DNA from: Pseudalkalibacillus berkeleyi
Lineage (GTDB): Bacteria; Bacillota; Bacilli; Bacillales; Fictibacillaceae
Assembly (NCBI RefSeq): GCF_021608225.1
Contig: NZ_JAKIJS010000001.1
Coordinates: 1,054,001 to 1,118,000, forward strand
DNA length: 64,000 nt
Direction: 5' to 3'
The notes below the pieces were generated by a model. It did no database searches and had not been told where the DNA came from. It saw only the letters and a list, made by a program, of their open reading frames with translations. Below are positions 39,499-48,219 of the stretch, one piece after another. Position 1 is the first letter of the stretch. The number at the start of each line of letters is the position of its first letter. The position numbers were made by a program, and so were the translations under genes.

Positions 39499-39541
39499 GC
39501 ATTCCTAATCAGAAAAACTTTTTCTATTAGGAATGCCTTTT
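39499..39541 (+). terminator. Terminator after the cysteine-rich protein gene
   Basis: Long hairpin GCATTCCTAAT-C-AGAAAAA / TTTTTCT-ATTAGGAATGC, then CTTTTC. Confidence 0.83.
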
Positions 39542-39596
39542 CTTCTTAGAAGACATATAATGAAACTATTAACTAGATAAGGGGTGGATTGGTGAA

Positions 39597-40028
39597 ATGA
39601 ATGAAATCTTTACGGACAGGGTTAAAATAGACGCGAAAGTTGATGAGGTTTGGGGATATTTCATTCAGCTTGAACAAAATGCACCTGTTTGGATGAACGG
39701 AATACATAAAATGGAGAAGGAAACGAAAGGGATTACGGAAGAGGGTACTGTATATTCCTTTGATGCACGAGGAAAGAAACAAACGACTACCATTACTAAA
39801 TTGGACCCTATGAAGCTAGTAACATTAACATCGATTCAAGGGGGATTCCAAGCCGATTATACTTATGCATTTTCTAATGGAGATGACTTTACTGAAATGA
39901 CACTTGTTGCGAAGTGTAAGGCAAACGGTTTAATGAAAATACTTTCACCTATGATAAAAATGGCAATTAAAAAATCTGATCAAGATCAATTAAAGCAATT
40001 TAAAGGTGCATTTGAAAGTAAGAAATAA
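39597..40028 (+). CDS. SRPBCC (START-like) domain protein
   Basis: 143 aa single-domain protein of the polyketide cyclase/CoxG-like SRPBCC fold (FTDRVKIDAKVDEVWGYFIQLEQNAPVWMNGIHKME; DQDQLKQFKGAFESKK). The fold binds hydrophobic ligands; no specific function can be given. AAGGGGTGG precedes the ATG. It converges with selC. Confidence 0.75.
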   Translation: MNEIFTDRVKIDAKVDEVWGYFIQLEQNAPVWMNGIHKMEKETKGITEEGTVYSFDARGKKQTTTITKLDPMKLVTLTSIQGGFQADYTYAFSNGDDFTEMTLVAKCKANGLMKILSPMIKMAIKKSDQDQLKQFKGAFESKK

Positions 40029-40078
40029 GTAGGGGAGGGGAGCGTGTAGGGACAATCGATATAATAGTGTTCAAATAT

Positions 40079-40175
40079 TGGCGGGACTGTGTGGGAATCG
40101 AACCCACCGGAGACGGCACGCGCCTCCCAAGAGGTTTTGAAGACCTAGGCGGACACCAGAACCGCAGCCAGCCCC
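40079..40175 (-). tRNA. selC: tRNA-Sec (anticodon UCA)
   Basis: On the minus strand: 5'-GGGGCTGG acceptor strand, a D arm closed by GCGG / CCGC, anticodon loop CTTCAAA with TCA at 40138-40140, a long variable arm (GGGAGGC-GCGT-GCC-GTCTCC), T arm GTGGG-TTCGATT-CCCAC, and 3' strand ending CCCG plus encoded CCA. The UCA anticodon, extended acceptor, 97-nt length and extra arm are diagnostic for selenocysteine tRNA. The eighth acceptor pair is G-A as written. The selB, selD and selA genes nearby confirm it. The sequence reads UGA as selenocysteine after charging with serine and conversion by SelA. Confidence 0.95.
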
Positions 40176-40194
40176 ATATTTTGAATAGAATTTA

Positions 40195-40223
40195 ATTATA
40201 GTAACGTTTCGACAAAAATTCAA
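40195..40223 (-). promoter_or_regulatory. selC promoter
   Basis: Minus strand TTGAAT (40218-40223) and TATAAT (40195-40200), 17 bp apart, about 20 bp before the tRNA 5' end. Confidence 0.7.
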
Positions 40224-40446
40224 CTAAAAGGTTTTTGATGTCATATTTTGTTGAGGACTATAGTCATCATTTTGCGTGTTTCGTCAAAATTCACAAAACA
40301 AAAGGGTTGTGGCTCAGCATATCTATCGGAACACAACAAGATGCTCTTGAGTATGGAATAAATCGCTGCGATGAGAATCAATACCCTTAAAAAGATAACG
40401 CCATCAAAAGGGGCACCTGTCTCTTGGAGTATAAATATTTACTCAG

Positions 40447-40492
40447 AATTCTATTATCTAGATGAACGTGATCTAGACGATAGAATTTTTTT
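40447..40492 (+). terminator. Strong hairpin with T tract in the selC-recombinase gap
   Basis: The 800-bp gap between selC and the recombinase has no credible gene. This hairpin, AATTCTAT-TA-TCTAGAT / ATCTAGA-CG-ATAGAATT, is followed by seven T. It looks like a terminator, but no gene precedes it on this strand, so it may be left from a deleted gene or transcript. Further right lies the DnaA-box cluster. Confidence 0.55.
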
Positions 40493-40576
40493 GATTTTCG
40501 ATTGATGAAATGGTCGATTTATAGTAAAGTGTTAGAGTATGTCGAAAATTGACGTTGTAATATAATTGAAATGATG

Positions 40577-40798
40577 TTATCCCCAGTTAGTAGAGTTATC
40601 CACCGTTTTGTCTGTCATCTCAATAACATAGCGAAAAGAGTCAAAAATTCAATCCAAATGGTTACTAGAATATTTATCCACAATTAGATTGACTTTTCCA
40701 CGGTATTTCTCCAGTATCTAATACACAATATTTTGAGACAATCCCTAATGTTACAATCGTGATACAAAGTTATCCCCGTTCACAAGCACTTATCCACC
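40577..40798 (+). promoter_or_regulatory. Cluster of five DnaA-box-like sites, same orientation
   Basis: TTATCCCCA (40577), TTATCCACC (40596), TTATCCACA (40674, perfect consensus), TTATCCCCG (40770) and TTATCCACC (40790), all on the plus strand. Two pairs are spaced 19-20 bp, and the perfect box lies between the pairs. Such clusters bind DnaA at B. subtilis regulatory loci as well as at origins. No dnaA, dnaN or rep gene is here, so a chromosomal origin is excluded; a DnaA titration or regulation site, or a plasmid-origin remnant, is possible. Confidence 0.55.
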
Positions 40799-40975
40799 CT
40801 TTTAAAAAATGTATCTTAATCATTTAATAAAGAGACAATAGATAGGCACAAAGACCCATAATCTAACGAACGTCTCATAAATATGTATCACACAAACGCA
40901 TGAGATATAGTTTTGAAACACGTGTGTTTTAGTATATGATAGAGGTAACAAAGTGTATGGAAGGGGTCGGCTTGT

Positions 40976-41557
40976 TTGGCGAAACTTGGTTACGCACGAG
41001 TAGCAACTGGAAACGATGCACTTGAAGAACAGGTGACAGTTTTAAAAGATTATGGTTGTGACAAAATCTTCACTGACGATAGGTCAAGTAAAATGAATCA
41101 AAGAGAAGGTTTGAAAGCATTGCTGAATTATGCCAGAGAAGGTGATGTCGTCATTGTCATTAAATTGGATCGGTTTGCGCGTAGCATCCAGGATTTGCAA
41201 CAGACTACTGAGGAATTAAGAGAGCGTGGCATCCACTTTATTTCTTTAACACAAAATATTGATACCTCTAAAGATTCGGATGATGCAGTCTTCAATTGGA
41301 TTGAGATATTTTCAGAATTTGAACGTGAACTACATAGTGAGAGAATTAAGTTAGGTATAGAGAATGCGAGAGAAAAAGGAATAAAGCTAGGAAGAACTGA
41401 AGCAGATTTACAAATGAAAGAAAAAGCATTTGAAATGTATCATACAGAAGAGTTTACGATGAAAGAGATTGTACAAGAAACAGGACTCAGTAGAGCGACG
41501 ATATACCGATACATTGAAAAGAGAAAAGGTAGCAAAGAGATTGAAAGGCAAAAATGA
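40976..41557 (+). CDS. Serine resolvase/invertase-family protein lacking the catalytic serine
   Basis: 193 aa with a resolvase catalytic domain (1-135) and C-terminal helix-turn-helix (EFTMKEIVQETGLSRATIYRYIEKR). The normal nucleophile motif YARVSTxxQ reads YARVATGND, so serine is alanine; other active-site residues remain (YAR, KLDRFARS). It should bind DNA but not recombine it. TTG start with AAGGGGT. It lies between the DnaA boxes and selB, 81 bp before selB and codirectional, so it may be a regulator. No terminal repeats of a transposon are seen. Confidence 0.85.
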   Translation: MAKLGYARVATGNDALEEQVTVLKDYGCDKIFTDDRSSKMNQREGLKALLNYAREGDVVIVIKLDRFARSIQDLQQTTEELRERGIHFISLTQNIDTSKDSDDAVFNWIEIFSEFERELHSERIKLGIENAREKGIKLGRTEADLQMKEKAFEMYHTEEFTMKEIVQETGLSRATIYRYIEKRKGSKEIERQK

Positions 41558-41638
41558 TAAGTTCAAGACTGATTGCTGTTTATAAAGCTTCTAATTAGAT
41601 AAAGTATAGAGAGAACGAAACAACGGTAGGTGAAACGC

Positions 41639-43570
41639 ATGTCTGATTCATTTTTTACAATTGGTATGGCAGGACATATCGACCACGGTAAGACGACTCT
41701 AACGAAGGCTTTGACGAATATTGATACGGACCGCTTAAAAGAAGAAAGAGAACGGAAAATATCAATTGAGTTAGGGTATGCCCCATTTGATATTGGGGGT
41801 GGATATCAAGTCTCAATTATCGATGTTCCGGGACACGAAAAGTTTATTAGGCAAATGATCGCAGGGGTAGCAGGAATCGATTTTGTCATTTTAGTAGTGG
41901 CAGCTGACGAGGGAGTCATGCCGCAAACAAGAGAACATGCGCTCATCCTAAGTTACTTAGGCGTTAAGAACGCAGTAATCGCTGTTACAAAATGCAATCG
42001 GGTAGATGAGGAAATGCTGGAACTTGTGGAAAGCGACATTAGGGATGAGTTTTCCGGGACGACCTTTAGTGAAGCTCCTATGTACTTTATTGATAGTTTG
42101 TCTGGTGAAGGCATAGATACACTGAAAGAAGGAATTATAAACCGGTTACCAAATGTTAAACAAAGAGATTCCGTGCAGAAATTCAGAATGCCGATTGATC
42201 AAGCTTTTACGTTGAAAGGTAAAGGTGCGATTGTGAGAGGGACGATTTTCGAAGGAACGGTTCATTCAGGTGAAGAACTGTTTCTATTGCCAAGTAAACA
42301 CTCGGTCCGTGTCCGCCAACTGCAAGTTCATAAGGAAATTGTAGATTCTGCATACGCAGGACAAAGAGCCGCCATTAACCTAGGTGGAATTTCATCAAAT
42401 GAGATCCAGCGAGGGAATATACTGTCTACAAATCCTTCATTAATTCCGACTAAAACCATCGACATTGTTCTGCAGGTTAAAGGTGATTTAGGATATTTAT
42501 TGAAGCAACGCTCACGAATTAAGTTTCATACTGGAACGTCTGAAATAATGGGGACAATTGTTTATTTTGACCGGAACGAGTTAAGTGAGGGAAATCTGGA
42601 AAACATATTATGTCAAATTAGACTTGATGAACCAGTAGCTGTATTAAGAGAGGACCGTTTCATCATTAGGAGACCTTCACCAGTTGAAACGATTGGTGGT
42701 GGATGGATACTTGATCCACAGGGTGAAAAGTATAAGTTTGGCAAAGGAACCATTAAAATGCTTCAGCAAAAGATGGAAGGCACGATGGAAGAGCGGATTG
42801 CGGATACAATTCGGGATGTTAAAGCTGCAACAATCCTCGAAATAAGTGGATCAATTGGGGCCTCTGAAGAAGAGACGAAAGAAACAATCGATTCCATGAC
42901 TGAAACCGATAACGTTGTGTATCTTAATGCTAATACTGTTAGCTTAAAAACCGTAATTCTTGCGGCCAAAGAACAACTCGTTGCATATCTTGATAGATAC
43001 CATCAGCAGAACTCAATGCGTTTAGGACCAGGTAAAGCTGAGGTGCTTCAGTCGTTGAAGCAATCTTTTCCGGTCTTATTGGTCGAACATGTGATCAGTC
43101 ATTGCCTCCATGAAGAAATTGTCATGAAAATAGGTCCTTCATTAAAGCTACAGACTCACCAACCTTCTTTCCCTAAGCAATGGGAGAAACGTATGCAAAA
43201 TGTTGTTTGCCACTTAAGTAAGTCTGGTATTAAACATGAAGGATTTGATGAGATGTGTAGTCAGCAAGGAATTCCTGCTGAATATAAATCTGAATTAGAA
43301 AAATACTTGATTGAAACAAACAATGCGATTACCCTAGAGGATGGAACTTTCATCCATTGGAATGTATTTAAACAAGCTCTTGAAAAATTATATGAAGAAA
43401 CAAATGGCGATTTATTCAATGTTCAAGATGCGAAAGCGATATTAGATCTTTCAAGGAAATATTGCATTCTCTTTTTGGAGAAATTAGATGCACTCAGTGT
43501 AACGTCAAGAGTCAATGATCAGCGGAAGTGGGTGAATCATAAACTTGAGCAATATCTTGAAAGGGAATGA
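41639..43570 (+). CDS. selB: Selenocysteine-specific elongation factor SelB
   Basis: EF-Tu-like GTPase that brings Sec-tRNA to UGA codons by binding the SECIS hairpin. G1 GHIDHGKT at residues 12-19, the SelB-type switch ([16 protein letters not shown]), G3 DVPGHEKF, G4 TKCN; the C-terminal third is a set of winged helices that bind SECIS RNA. 643 aa. ATG at 41639 is preferred to the GTG at 41630 because TAGGTGA is then correctly spaced. It overlaps the next gene by 26 bp. Confidence 0.96.
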   Translation: MSDSFFTIGMAGHIDHGKTTLTKALTNIDTDRLKEERERKISIELGYAPFDIGGGYQVSIIDVPGHEKFIRQMIAGVAGIDFVILVVAADEGVMPQTREHALILSYLGVKNAVIAVTKCNRVDEEMLELVESDIRDEFSGTTFSEAPMYFIDSLSGEGIDTLKEGIINRLPNVKQRDSVQKFRMPIDQAFTLKGKGAIVRGTIFEGTVHSGEELFLLPSKHSVRVRQLQVHKEIVDSAYAGQRAAINLGGISSNEIQRGNILSTNPSLIPTKTIDIVLQVKGDLGYLLKQRSRIKFHTGTSEIMGTIVYFDRNELSEGNLENILCQIRLDEPVAVLREDRFIIRRPSPVETIGGGWILDPQGEKYKFGKGTIKMLQQKMEGTMEERIADTIRDVKAATILEISGSIGASEEETKETIDSMTETDNVVYLNANTVSLKTVILAAKEQLVAYLDRYHQQNSMRLGPGKAEVLQSLKQSFPVLLVEHVISHCLHEEIVMKIGPSLKLQTHQPSFPKQWEKRMQNVVCHLSKSGIKHEGFDEMCSQQGIPAEYKSELEKYLIETNNAITLEDGTFIHWNVFKQALEKLYEETNGDLFNVQDAKAILDLSRKYCILFLEKLDALSVTSRVNDQRKWVNHKLEQYLERE

Positions 43571-44573
43571 TCGAATACACGTTGGATTTTGGTCTCCTTA
43601 TCTAAAAAGTCAACGCGGCAACTCAACAACTGCGAAGAGAATCGTTTCTGGCTTACGTGCAGAAGGCTTTTTGGTTGAAGTTTTTGCTTATAATGAAGAT
43701 GATTGGGATGAACAAGCGGAAGAAAGGATGTCTAGTTGCGATCTATATCACATTCTCCACTTTGACCGTTTTGCAAATTGGGTGGAGAAAAGCAATTTTC
43801 ACATCAATCGTCCTTATCTAGTCACTTCAGGTGGAACAGATGTGAATGAAAAGATGACTCATGCAATTTCGAGGAATCTATTATTAAATGCAAACGCTAT
43901 TTCGGTATTTACGAAAGAAGCGGCGCATAAAGTAATAGCAACATATCCAAGTGCATCGGATAAGATCCACATCATTCCGCAAAGCATTTATGTTCCTCAA
44001 GAGGTACGTAAACTTGAACAACCACTCCCTAAAGGCTATCCAAAGGTATTGTTACCAGCAGGTTTGAGAGAAGTGAAAGATATATTTTATGTCTTTGATG
44101 CGCTTCTCTCACTAAGAACCAAATATCCATCATTACAGTTAATGATTGTTGGTGAAGCGATCGAAAGTCATGTGGAAGATAAGGTACATAAATACAAAGG
44201 AGAGTATCCTTGGTTTCATTATGGTGGAAGTATTCCTTTAGAAGAGATGGTGGATATGTATAAGTGGGCTGACGTGGTGTTAAACACTTCTAAATCTGAA
44301 GGCCAACCAATTGCGTTAATGGAAGCGATGTATCATCAAGTACCTGTTATCGCTCGACAGAATGCTGGAAATGAGAGTCTTATCCAGCAAGGTTACAACG
44401 GCTTTTTATTCCAAGAAACAGATGCATTTGAAACTCATTTCATTGAATTGATCGAAAACAGTAGACTTAATGAAAGCATCGTTCTTAATGGACATGCAAT
44501 CATTAAGCAGTGTTATTCGATCCAAACTGAAATAGAGAATTATAAACGAATATATGAAAAAATGATGAGGTGA
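43545..44573 (+). CDS. GT4-type glycosyltransferase resembling SenB (selenosugar synthase)
   Basis: 342 aa GT-B glycosyltransferase. The C-terminal half has the nucleotide-sugar motif NTSKSEGQPIALMEAMYHQVPVIA (E-x7-E). The N-terminal half has features I associate with SenB of selenoneine synthesis: GNSTTAKRIVSGLRAEG, SGGTDVNEKM, IPQSIYVP. SenB joins selenophosphate to a UDP-sugar. The gene begins inside selB (TTG, 26-bp overlap) and is followed 5 bp later by an ABC transporter gene, so it belongs to a selenium operon. No SenA (selenoneine synthase) is in the window. A general GT4 glycosyltransferase of other use is the alternative. Confidence 0.65.
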   Translation: MSNILKGNDRIHVGFWSPYLKSQRGNSTTAKRIVSGLRAEGFLVEVFAYNEDDWDEQAEERMSSCDLYHILHFDRFANWVEKSNFHINRPYLVTSGGTDVNEKMTHAISRNLLLNANAISVFTKEAAHKVIATYPSASDKIHIIPQSIYVPQEVRKLEQPLPKGYPKVLLPAGLREVKDIFYVFDALLSLRTKYPSLQLMIVGEAIESHVEDKVHKYKGEYPWFHYGGSIPLEEMVDMYKWADVVLNTSKSEGQPIALMEAMYHQVPVIARQNAGNESLIQQGYNGFLFQETDAFETHFIELIENSRLNESIVLNGHAIIKQCYSIQTEIENYKRIYEKMMR

Positions 44574-44578
44574 AAAGA

Positions 44579-45475
44579 ATGAAGAAAGTATTGTCACTTA
44601 TGATCATGATGCTTGTTATACTTGCAGCATGTGGTGGACAGGAAGATTCGAAAGACAGTGGAAGCGAAGGCAAAGAAAAGAAAGAATTAACGATTGGTGT
44701 AATACCTGCACAAACTGAAGGTGAAATGCAAAGCGCAATGGAAAAGTTAGAAGGTTTACTCGAGGAGAAAATGGACCGAAAAGTAAAGATCGACACTTAT
44801 CCAGATTACAACGGTGTTGTAGAAGCGATGAACTTCAAAAAAATTGATATGGCATTCTTCGGTCCCTTAACGTATGTCATTGCTAATAATAAGAGTGGAG
44901 CAGATGCAATTATTACACAACTTGTTGATGGAGAACCTTTCTATCACTCTTATATCATTACGCACAAAGACAATAAGTTTAGTTCGTTGGAAGAATTTCT
45001 AAACGACAGTCAGGAGTATAACTTTGCATTTGGTGACCCGAACTCAACATCAGGTTCATTAATACCGAGTATCGAGCTAGGAGACCGAGACGTATTTACT
45101 GATAAAGATAACCATGAATTTAAAACCGTTCGTTATACGGGCTCTCATGATGCAACTGCTTTGGCTGTTCAAAATAAGCAAGTAGATGCTGGAGCGATTG
45201 ACAGTGCGATTTACGATCAACTAATAGAATCAGGAAAAATTGATGAAAGTAAATTAAAAGTGATATGGAAATCAGATAAACTCTTCCAATATCCTTGGGC
45301 TGTGAATAAAGAAATGGACAAAGATACGAAAAAGCAATTACAAGAAATTTTCGTCAACATTGAAGATCAAGATATACTTGATGCATTTGGTGCATCTGGG
45401 TTTACAAAAGCATCCAATGAAGATTACGAAAGCATTAAAAAAGCAGCGATCAAGCAAGGTGTCATTAAGGAGTAG
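44579..45475 (+). CDS. PhnD-type substrate-binding lipoprotein of an ABC importer
   Basis: 298 aa; lipobox LAAC with Cys18, then a PhnD/PtxB-family binding protein (LTIGVIPAQTEGEM, YNGVVEAMNFKKIDMAFFGPLTYV, GDPNSTSGSLIPSI). The family binds phosphonates, phosphite or related oxyanion-type ligands. ATG at 44579 is chosen for GAGGTG spacing. Because it is locked into the selB operon, a selenium-containing ligand is proposed below; this is inference, and phosphonate or phosphite uptake remains possible. Confidence 0.88.
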   Translation: MKKVLSLMIMMLVILAACGGQEDSKDSGSEGKEKKELTIGVIPAQTEGEMQSAMEKLEGLLEEKMDRKVKIDTYPDYNGVVEAMNFKKIDMAFFGPLTYVIANNKSGADAIITQLVDGEPFYHSYIITHKDNKFSSLEEFLNDSQEYNFAFGDPNSTSGSLIPSIELGDRDVFTDKDNHEFKTVRYTGSHDATALAVQNKQVDAGAIDSAIYDQLIESGKIDESKLKVIWKSDKLFQYPWAVNKEMDKDTKKQLQEIFVNIEDQDILDAFGASGFTKASNEDYESIKKAAIKQGVIKE

Positions 45476-45481
45476 AAGTAA

Positions 45482-46240
45482 ATGGCATGGTTTAAACGCC
45501 GACATATCATAACAACATTATTGTTAACAGTCATTATCCTTGTCAGTATGAGGGCCATGGAATTTGACTTATCTAAATTTCGTGATTTTGGAAACATGGT
45601 TGAATTCTTATCAGGATGGTTTCCGATAAATACAGAAATACTACCGAAAATGATTCTTGAAAGTCTAGATACGATGGCAATGGCGTTTCTTGGTAGCTTT
45701 TTAGGACTTGTATTCGCTCTGCCACTTGCATTTTTCGCGGCTCGGAACACGAGCCGTTCTCCTTTTTTTTATGGCGTTTTTCGAGTCGGTTTGAGCTTTC
45801 TAAGATCCGTTCCTGAGATTGTATTTGGACTCATTTTATTAACAGCTCTTGGACTAGGACCTTTCCCAGCTGTTATTGCGATTATTCTTCATAATATAGG
45901 GGTACTAGGGAAATTAATTTCTGAATTAATTGAGGCTGCTGATGTCGGCCCCCAGGAAGCGATGAAATCTGTAGGTGCTAGACGTTGGATTGCGCACCTG
46001 TTTGCGATTTTGCCGCAAATATGGCCTAATGTTTTATCCCATTATTTTTACAGGTTTGAGGTCGCCATTCGGACATCGCTCATACTCGGTTTTATTGGAG
46101 GGGGAGGGATTGGACAACAATTGTTCAATCATTTCAAAACATTCCAATATGACTCTGTTGCTGTCGATGTATTACTAATTATGGCTATGGTTATTCTTGT
46201 AGACTTTACAGGTAGTAAAATCAGAGAAACGGTGATCTGA
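45482..46240 (+). CDS. PhnE-type ABC permease
   Basis: 252 aa membrane permease with about five to six helices and the EAA loop (EAMKSVGARRWIAHLFAILPQIWP) followed by RTSLILGFIGGGGIGQQL, as in PhnE. Six bases after the binding-protein stop; its stop overlaps the ATPase start (TGATG). Single permease gene, so probably a homodimer. Confidence 0.9.
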   Translation: MAWFKRRHIITTLLLTVIILVSMRAMEFDLSKFRDFGNMVEFLSGWFPINTEILPKMILESLDTMAMAFLGSFLGLVFALPLAFFAARNTSRSPFFYGVFRVGLSFLRSVPEIVFGLILLTALGLGPFPAVIAIILHNIGVLGKLISELIEAADVGPQEAMKSVGARRWIAHLFAILPQIWPNVLSHYFYRFEVAIRTSLILGFIGGGGIGQQLFNHFKTFQYDSVAVDVLLIMAMVILVDFTGSKIRETVI

Positions 46241-46992
46241 TGGAAAATGAATCAATCGTAAAACTAGAAAATATTAGTGTGCAATACCCAGAGTCGGACC
46301 ATTTTGCAATTAAAGATCTATCCTTATCGATGGCGTCAGGGGAATTTGTATGTGTCCTTGGAAAAAGTGGTGCAGGAAAATCAACGATGATTCGTTGTTT
46401 GAATGGATTACAATTACCAACAGGTGGACATGTCTATTTTGAAGGCAACGACATTACTGAATATAAGGAGAGGTCCTTAAGGGAAGTAAGGACAAAAATG
46501 GGGATGATTTTTCAGCACTTTAACTTAATTCCTCGACTAACCGTATTACAAAATGTATTAACAGGTACATTCGGAAAAAGGAACGACTGGATGAACTTGA
46601 TTGGGTATTTCTCAAAGGAAGAAAGATCTGAGGCGATGCGTGCCATTGAAGCGGTTGAGCTCGGAGCACACGTTCATAAAAGAGTAGAGCACTTAAGTGG
46701 TGGGCAAAAGCAGAGAGTTGCTATAGCTCGCGCATTACTTCAGAAGCCGAAAGTCTTTCTTGGGGATGAGCCTGTAGCTAGTTTGGACCCAGGCACAGCA
46801 AATCGGATATTCCAATTGATTAAGCGTATCCACGAGAAGCATCAACTACTTACATTAATCAATGTCCATGACGTAACTTTAGCAAAGAAGTACGCGACCC
46901 GTGTAATCGCTTTGAAAGATGGAAAACTCATATTTGATGGACCACCAGATCAAGTCTCTGAAGAATGGCTATATAACATATATGAGGAATAA
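46240..46992 (+). CDS. PhnC-type ABC ATPase
   Basis: 250 aa ATPase: Walker A GKSGAGKST near residue 41, Q-loop MIFQHFNLIPRL, signature LSGGQKQRVAIARAL, Walker B VFLGDEPVASLDP, H-loop NVHDVTL. Typical PhnC. Last gene of the selB - glycosyltransferase - phnD - phnE - phnC-like operon. Confidence 0.92.
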   Translation: MENESIVKLENISVQYPESDHFAIKDLSLSMASGEFVCVLGKSGAGKSTMIRCLNGLQLPTGGHVYFEGNDITEYKERSLREVRTKMGMIFQHFNLIPRLTVLQNVLTGTFGKRNDWMNLIGYFSKEERSEAMRAIEAVELGAHVHKRVEHLSGGQKQRVAIARALLQKPKVFLGDEPVASLDPGTANRIFQLIKRIHEKHQLLTLINVHDVTLAKKYATRVIALKDGKLIFDGPPDQVSEEWLYNIYEE

Positions 46993-47025
46993 AAACGAAC
47001 TGACTAAATTTAGTCAGTTCGTTTT
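46992..47025. terminator. Bidirectional terminator between the importer operon and selD
   Basis: Perfect 17-bp inverted repeat (AAAACGAACTGACTAAA and its complement) with almost no loop, T tracts on both sides, between convergent genes. Confidence 0.9.
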
Positions 47026-47026
47026 A

Positions 47027-48079
47027 TTATTTCTTCGCATATAGGTAGTAGTCTTGCTTCTCGGTTACACTTCCAATGATAGAGGTTTCTTGAACGCCCT
47101 TTTCTTTCATTCGTTTAACGTATTCTTTAGCTTCTTCGACAGGCATACTGATCAATAATCCTCCCGATGTAATGGCATCGCATAATAGCCATTGTTCAAG
47201 CTCTGAAAGGCCATCATAATAAATATCTTCTGCTATCCATCGATGGTTGGCTTTCGTACCACCAGGAACAAAACCATTTTCTGCAAGTTCCATTGTTCCT
47301 TCTAGGACAGGGACTTCATCTAAGTGAACATGCATTGAAACATTGCTTCCTTTAGCCATTTCAGACGAATGACCTAACAATCCAAAGCCAGTAACGTCAG
47401 TAACTGCATTTGGATTAAAGTCTTCCAACAACTCTGCCGCAGTCTTATTTAACGCTGCCATCACATCAGATACGCGTTGAAGTTGTTCATCTGAAAGTGC
47501 TTGTTTCTTGATTGCAGTTGTTTGAATTCCAACCCCGATTGGTTTGGTAAGGACAAGTGCATCTCCAGGCTTCGCACCTACATTTTTGAAAATCTTATCA
47601 GGGTGAACTAGGCCAGTCACAGATAAACCGAATTTCGGTTCATTGTCATCAATTGAATGACCACCAGCAATGACGGCACCTGATTCTTTCACTTTATCTG
47701 CTGCACCAACAAGAATTTCAGCCAAAATATCTGGACCTAATGACTTAATTGGAAATCCTAGAATATTCATTACAGTTGTCGGCTTTCCACCCATTGCATA
47801 AACATCACTTAAAGAGTTTGCAGCTGCAATTTGACCGAATTGATATGGGTCATCAACGATTGGTGTAAAGAAATCTACCGTCTGGATTATCGCTATATCA
47901 TCAGTTAATTTATAAACACCAGCATCATCTGATGTATCAATCCCAACAAGTAAGTTTGGGTCATGTTCTCTTTCTGGTAATTGACGCAACACTTGCGCCA
48001 GGTCCTCGGGACCGATTTTGCATCCTCAGCCACCTTTTGAGGACAAAGTCGTTAATCGTATCTTTTCTTGCTTACTCAA
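47027..48079 (-). CDS. selD: Selenide, water dikinase SelD, itself a selenoprotein (Sec18)
   Basis: Makes selenophosphate from selenide and ATP. A plain ORF would start at 47992 and lose the active site; the true gene reads through an in-frame UGA (plus-strand TCA at 48026-48028). From the TTG at 48079 it begins MSKQEKIRLTTLSSKGGUGCK, with Sec in the catalytic GGUGCK position 18 and the nearby Lys20-type residue after Cys. AAGGAGGTG stands 8 bases before the TTG. Downstream motifs DDAGVYKL, TVDFFTPIVDDPYQFG and AGGHSIDDNEPKFG are typical. 350 aa. A hairpin of bacterial SECIS type follows the UGA. Confidence 0.95.
48001..48013 (-). promoter_or_regulatory. Bacterial SECIS hairpin of selD
   Basis: Read on the minus strand, GGTCC-CGA-GGACC begins 12 nt after the UGA, with 17 nt between UGA and the three-base loop and G in the second loop position. 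This agrees with the known spacing and loop rules of bacterial SECIS elements. Confidence 0.75.
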
Positions 48080-48219
48080 TGGAAGCACCTCCTTCCTATA
48101 GTATAAACATCTTTTTTGCGATTTGAGAAATAATATACTAGAATGAAAATAATTCAGACAACGATTTATGTACAAAAGGTGAATATCTTAAAAATCTGTA
48201 AATGAGGAGGAATTTTGAT

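Noticed and set aside
40911-40930. Possible parS site around CACGTG (GAAACACGTGTGTTTT)
   Set aside because: The flanks are inverted relative to the parS consensus TGTTNCACGTGAAACA; only the six-base core matches.
44579-46992. Simple phosphonate uptake operon
   Set aside because: Not excluded, but there are no phosphonate or phosphite breakdown genes here and the genes are fused to the selB operon; kept as an alternative.
47027-47992. selD starting at 47992 as a normal ORF
   Set aside because: It would lack the catalytic N-terminus; the frame continues upstream through a UGA into GGUGCK with a good ribosome site and SECIS.
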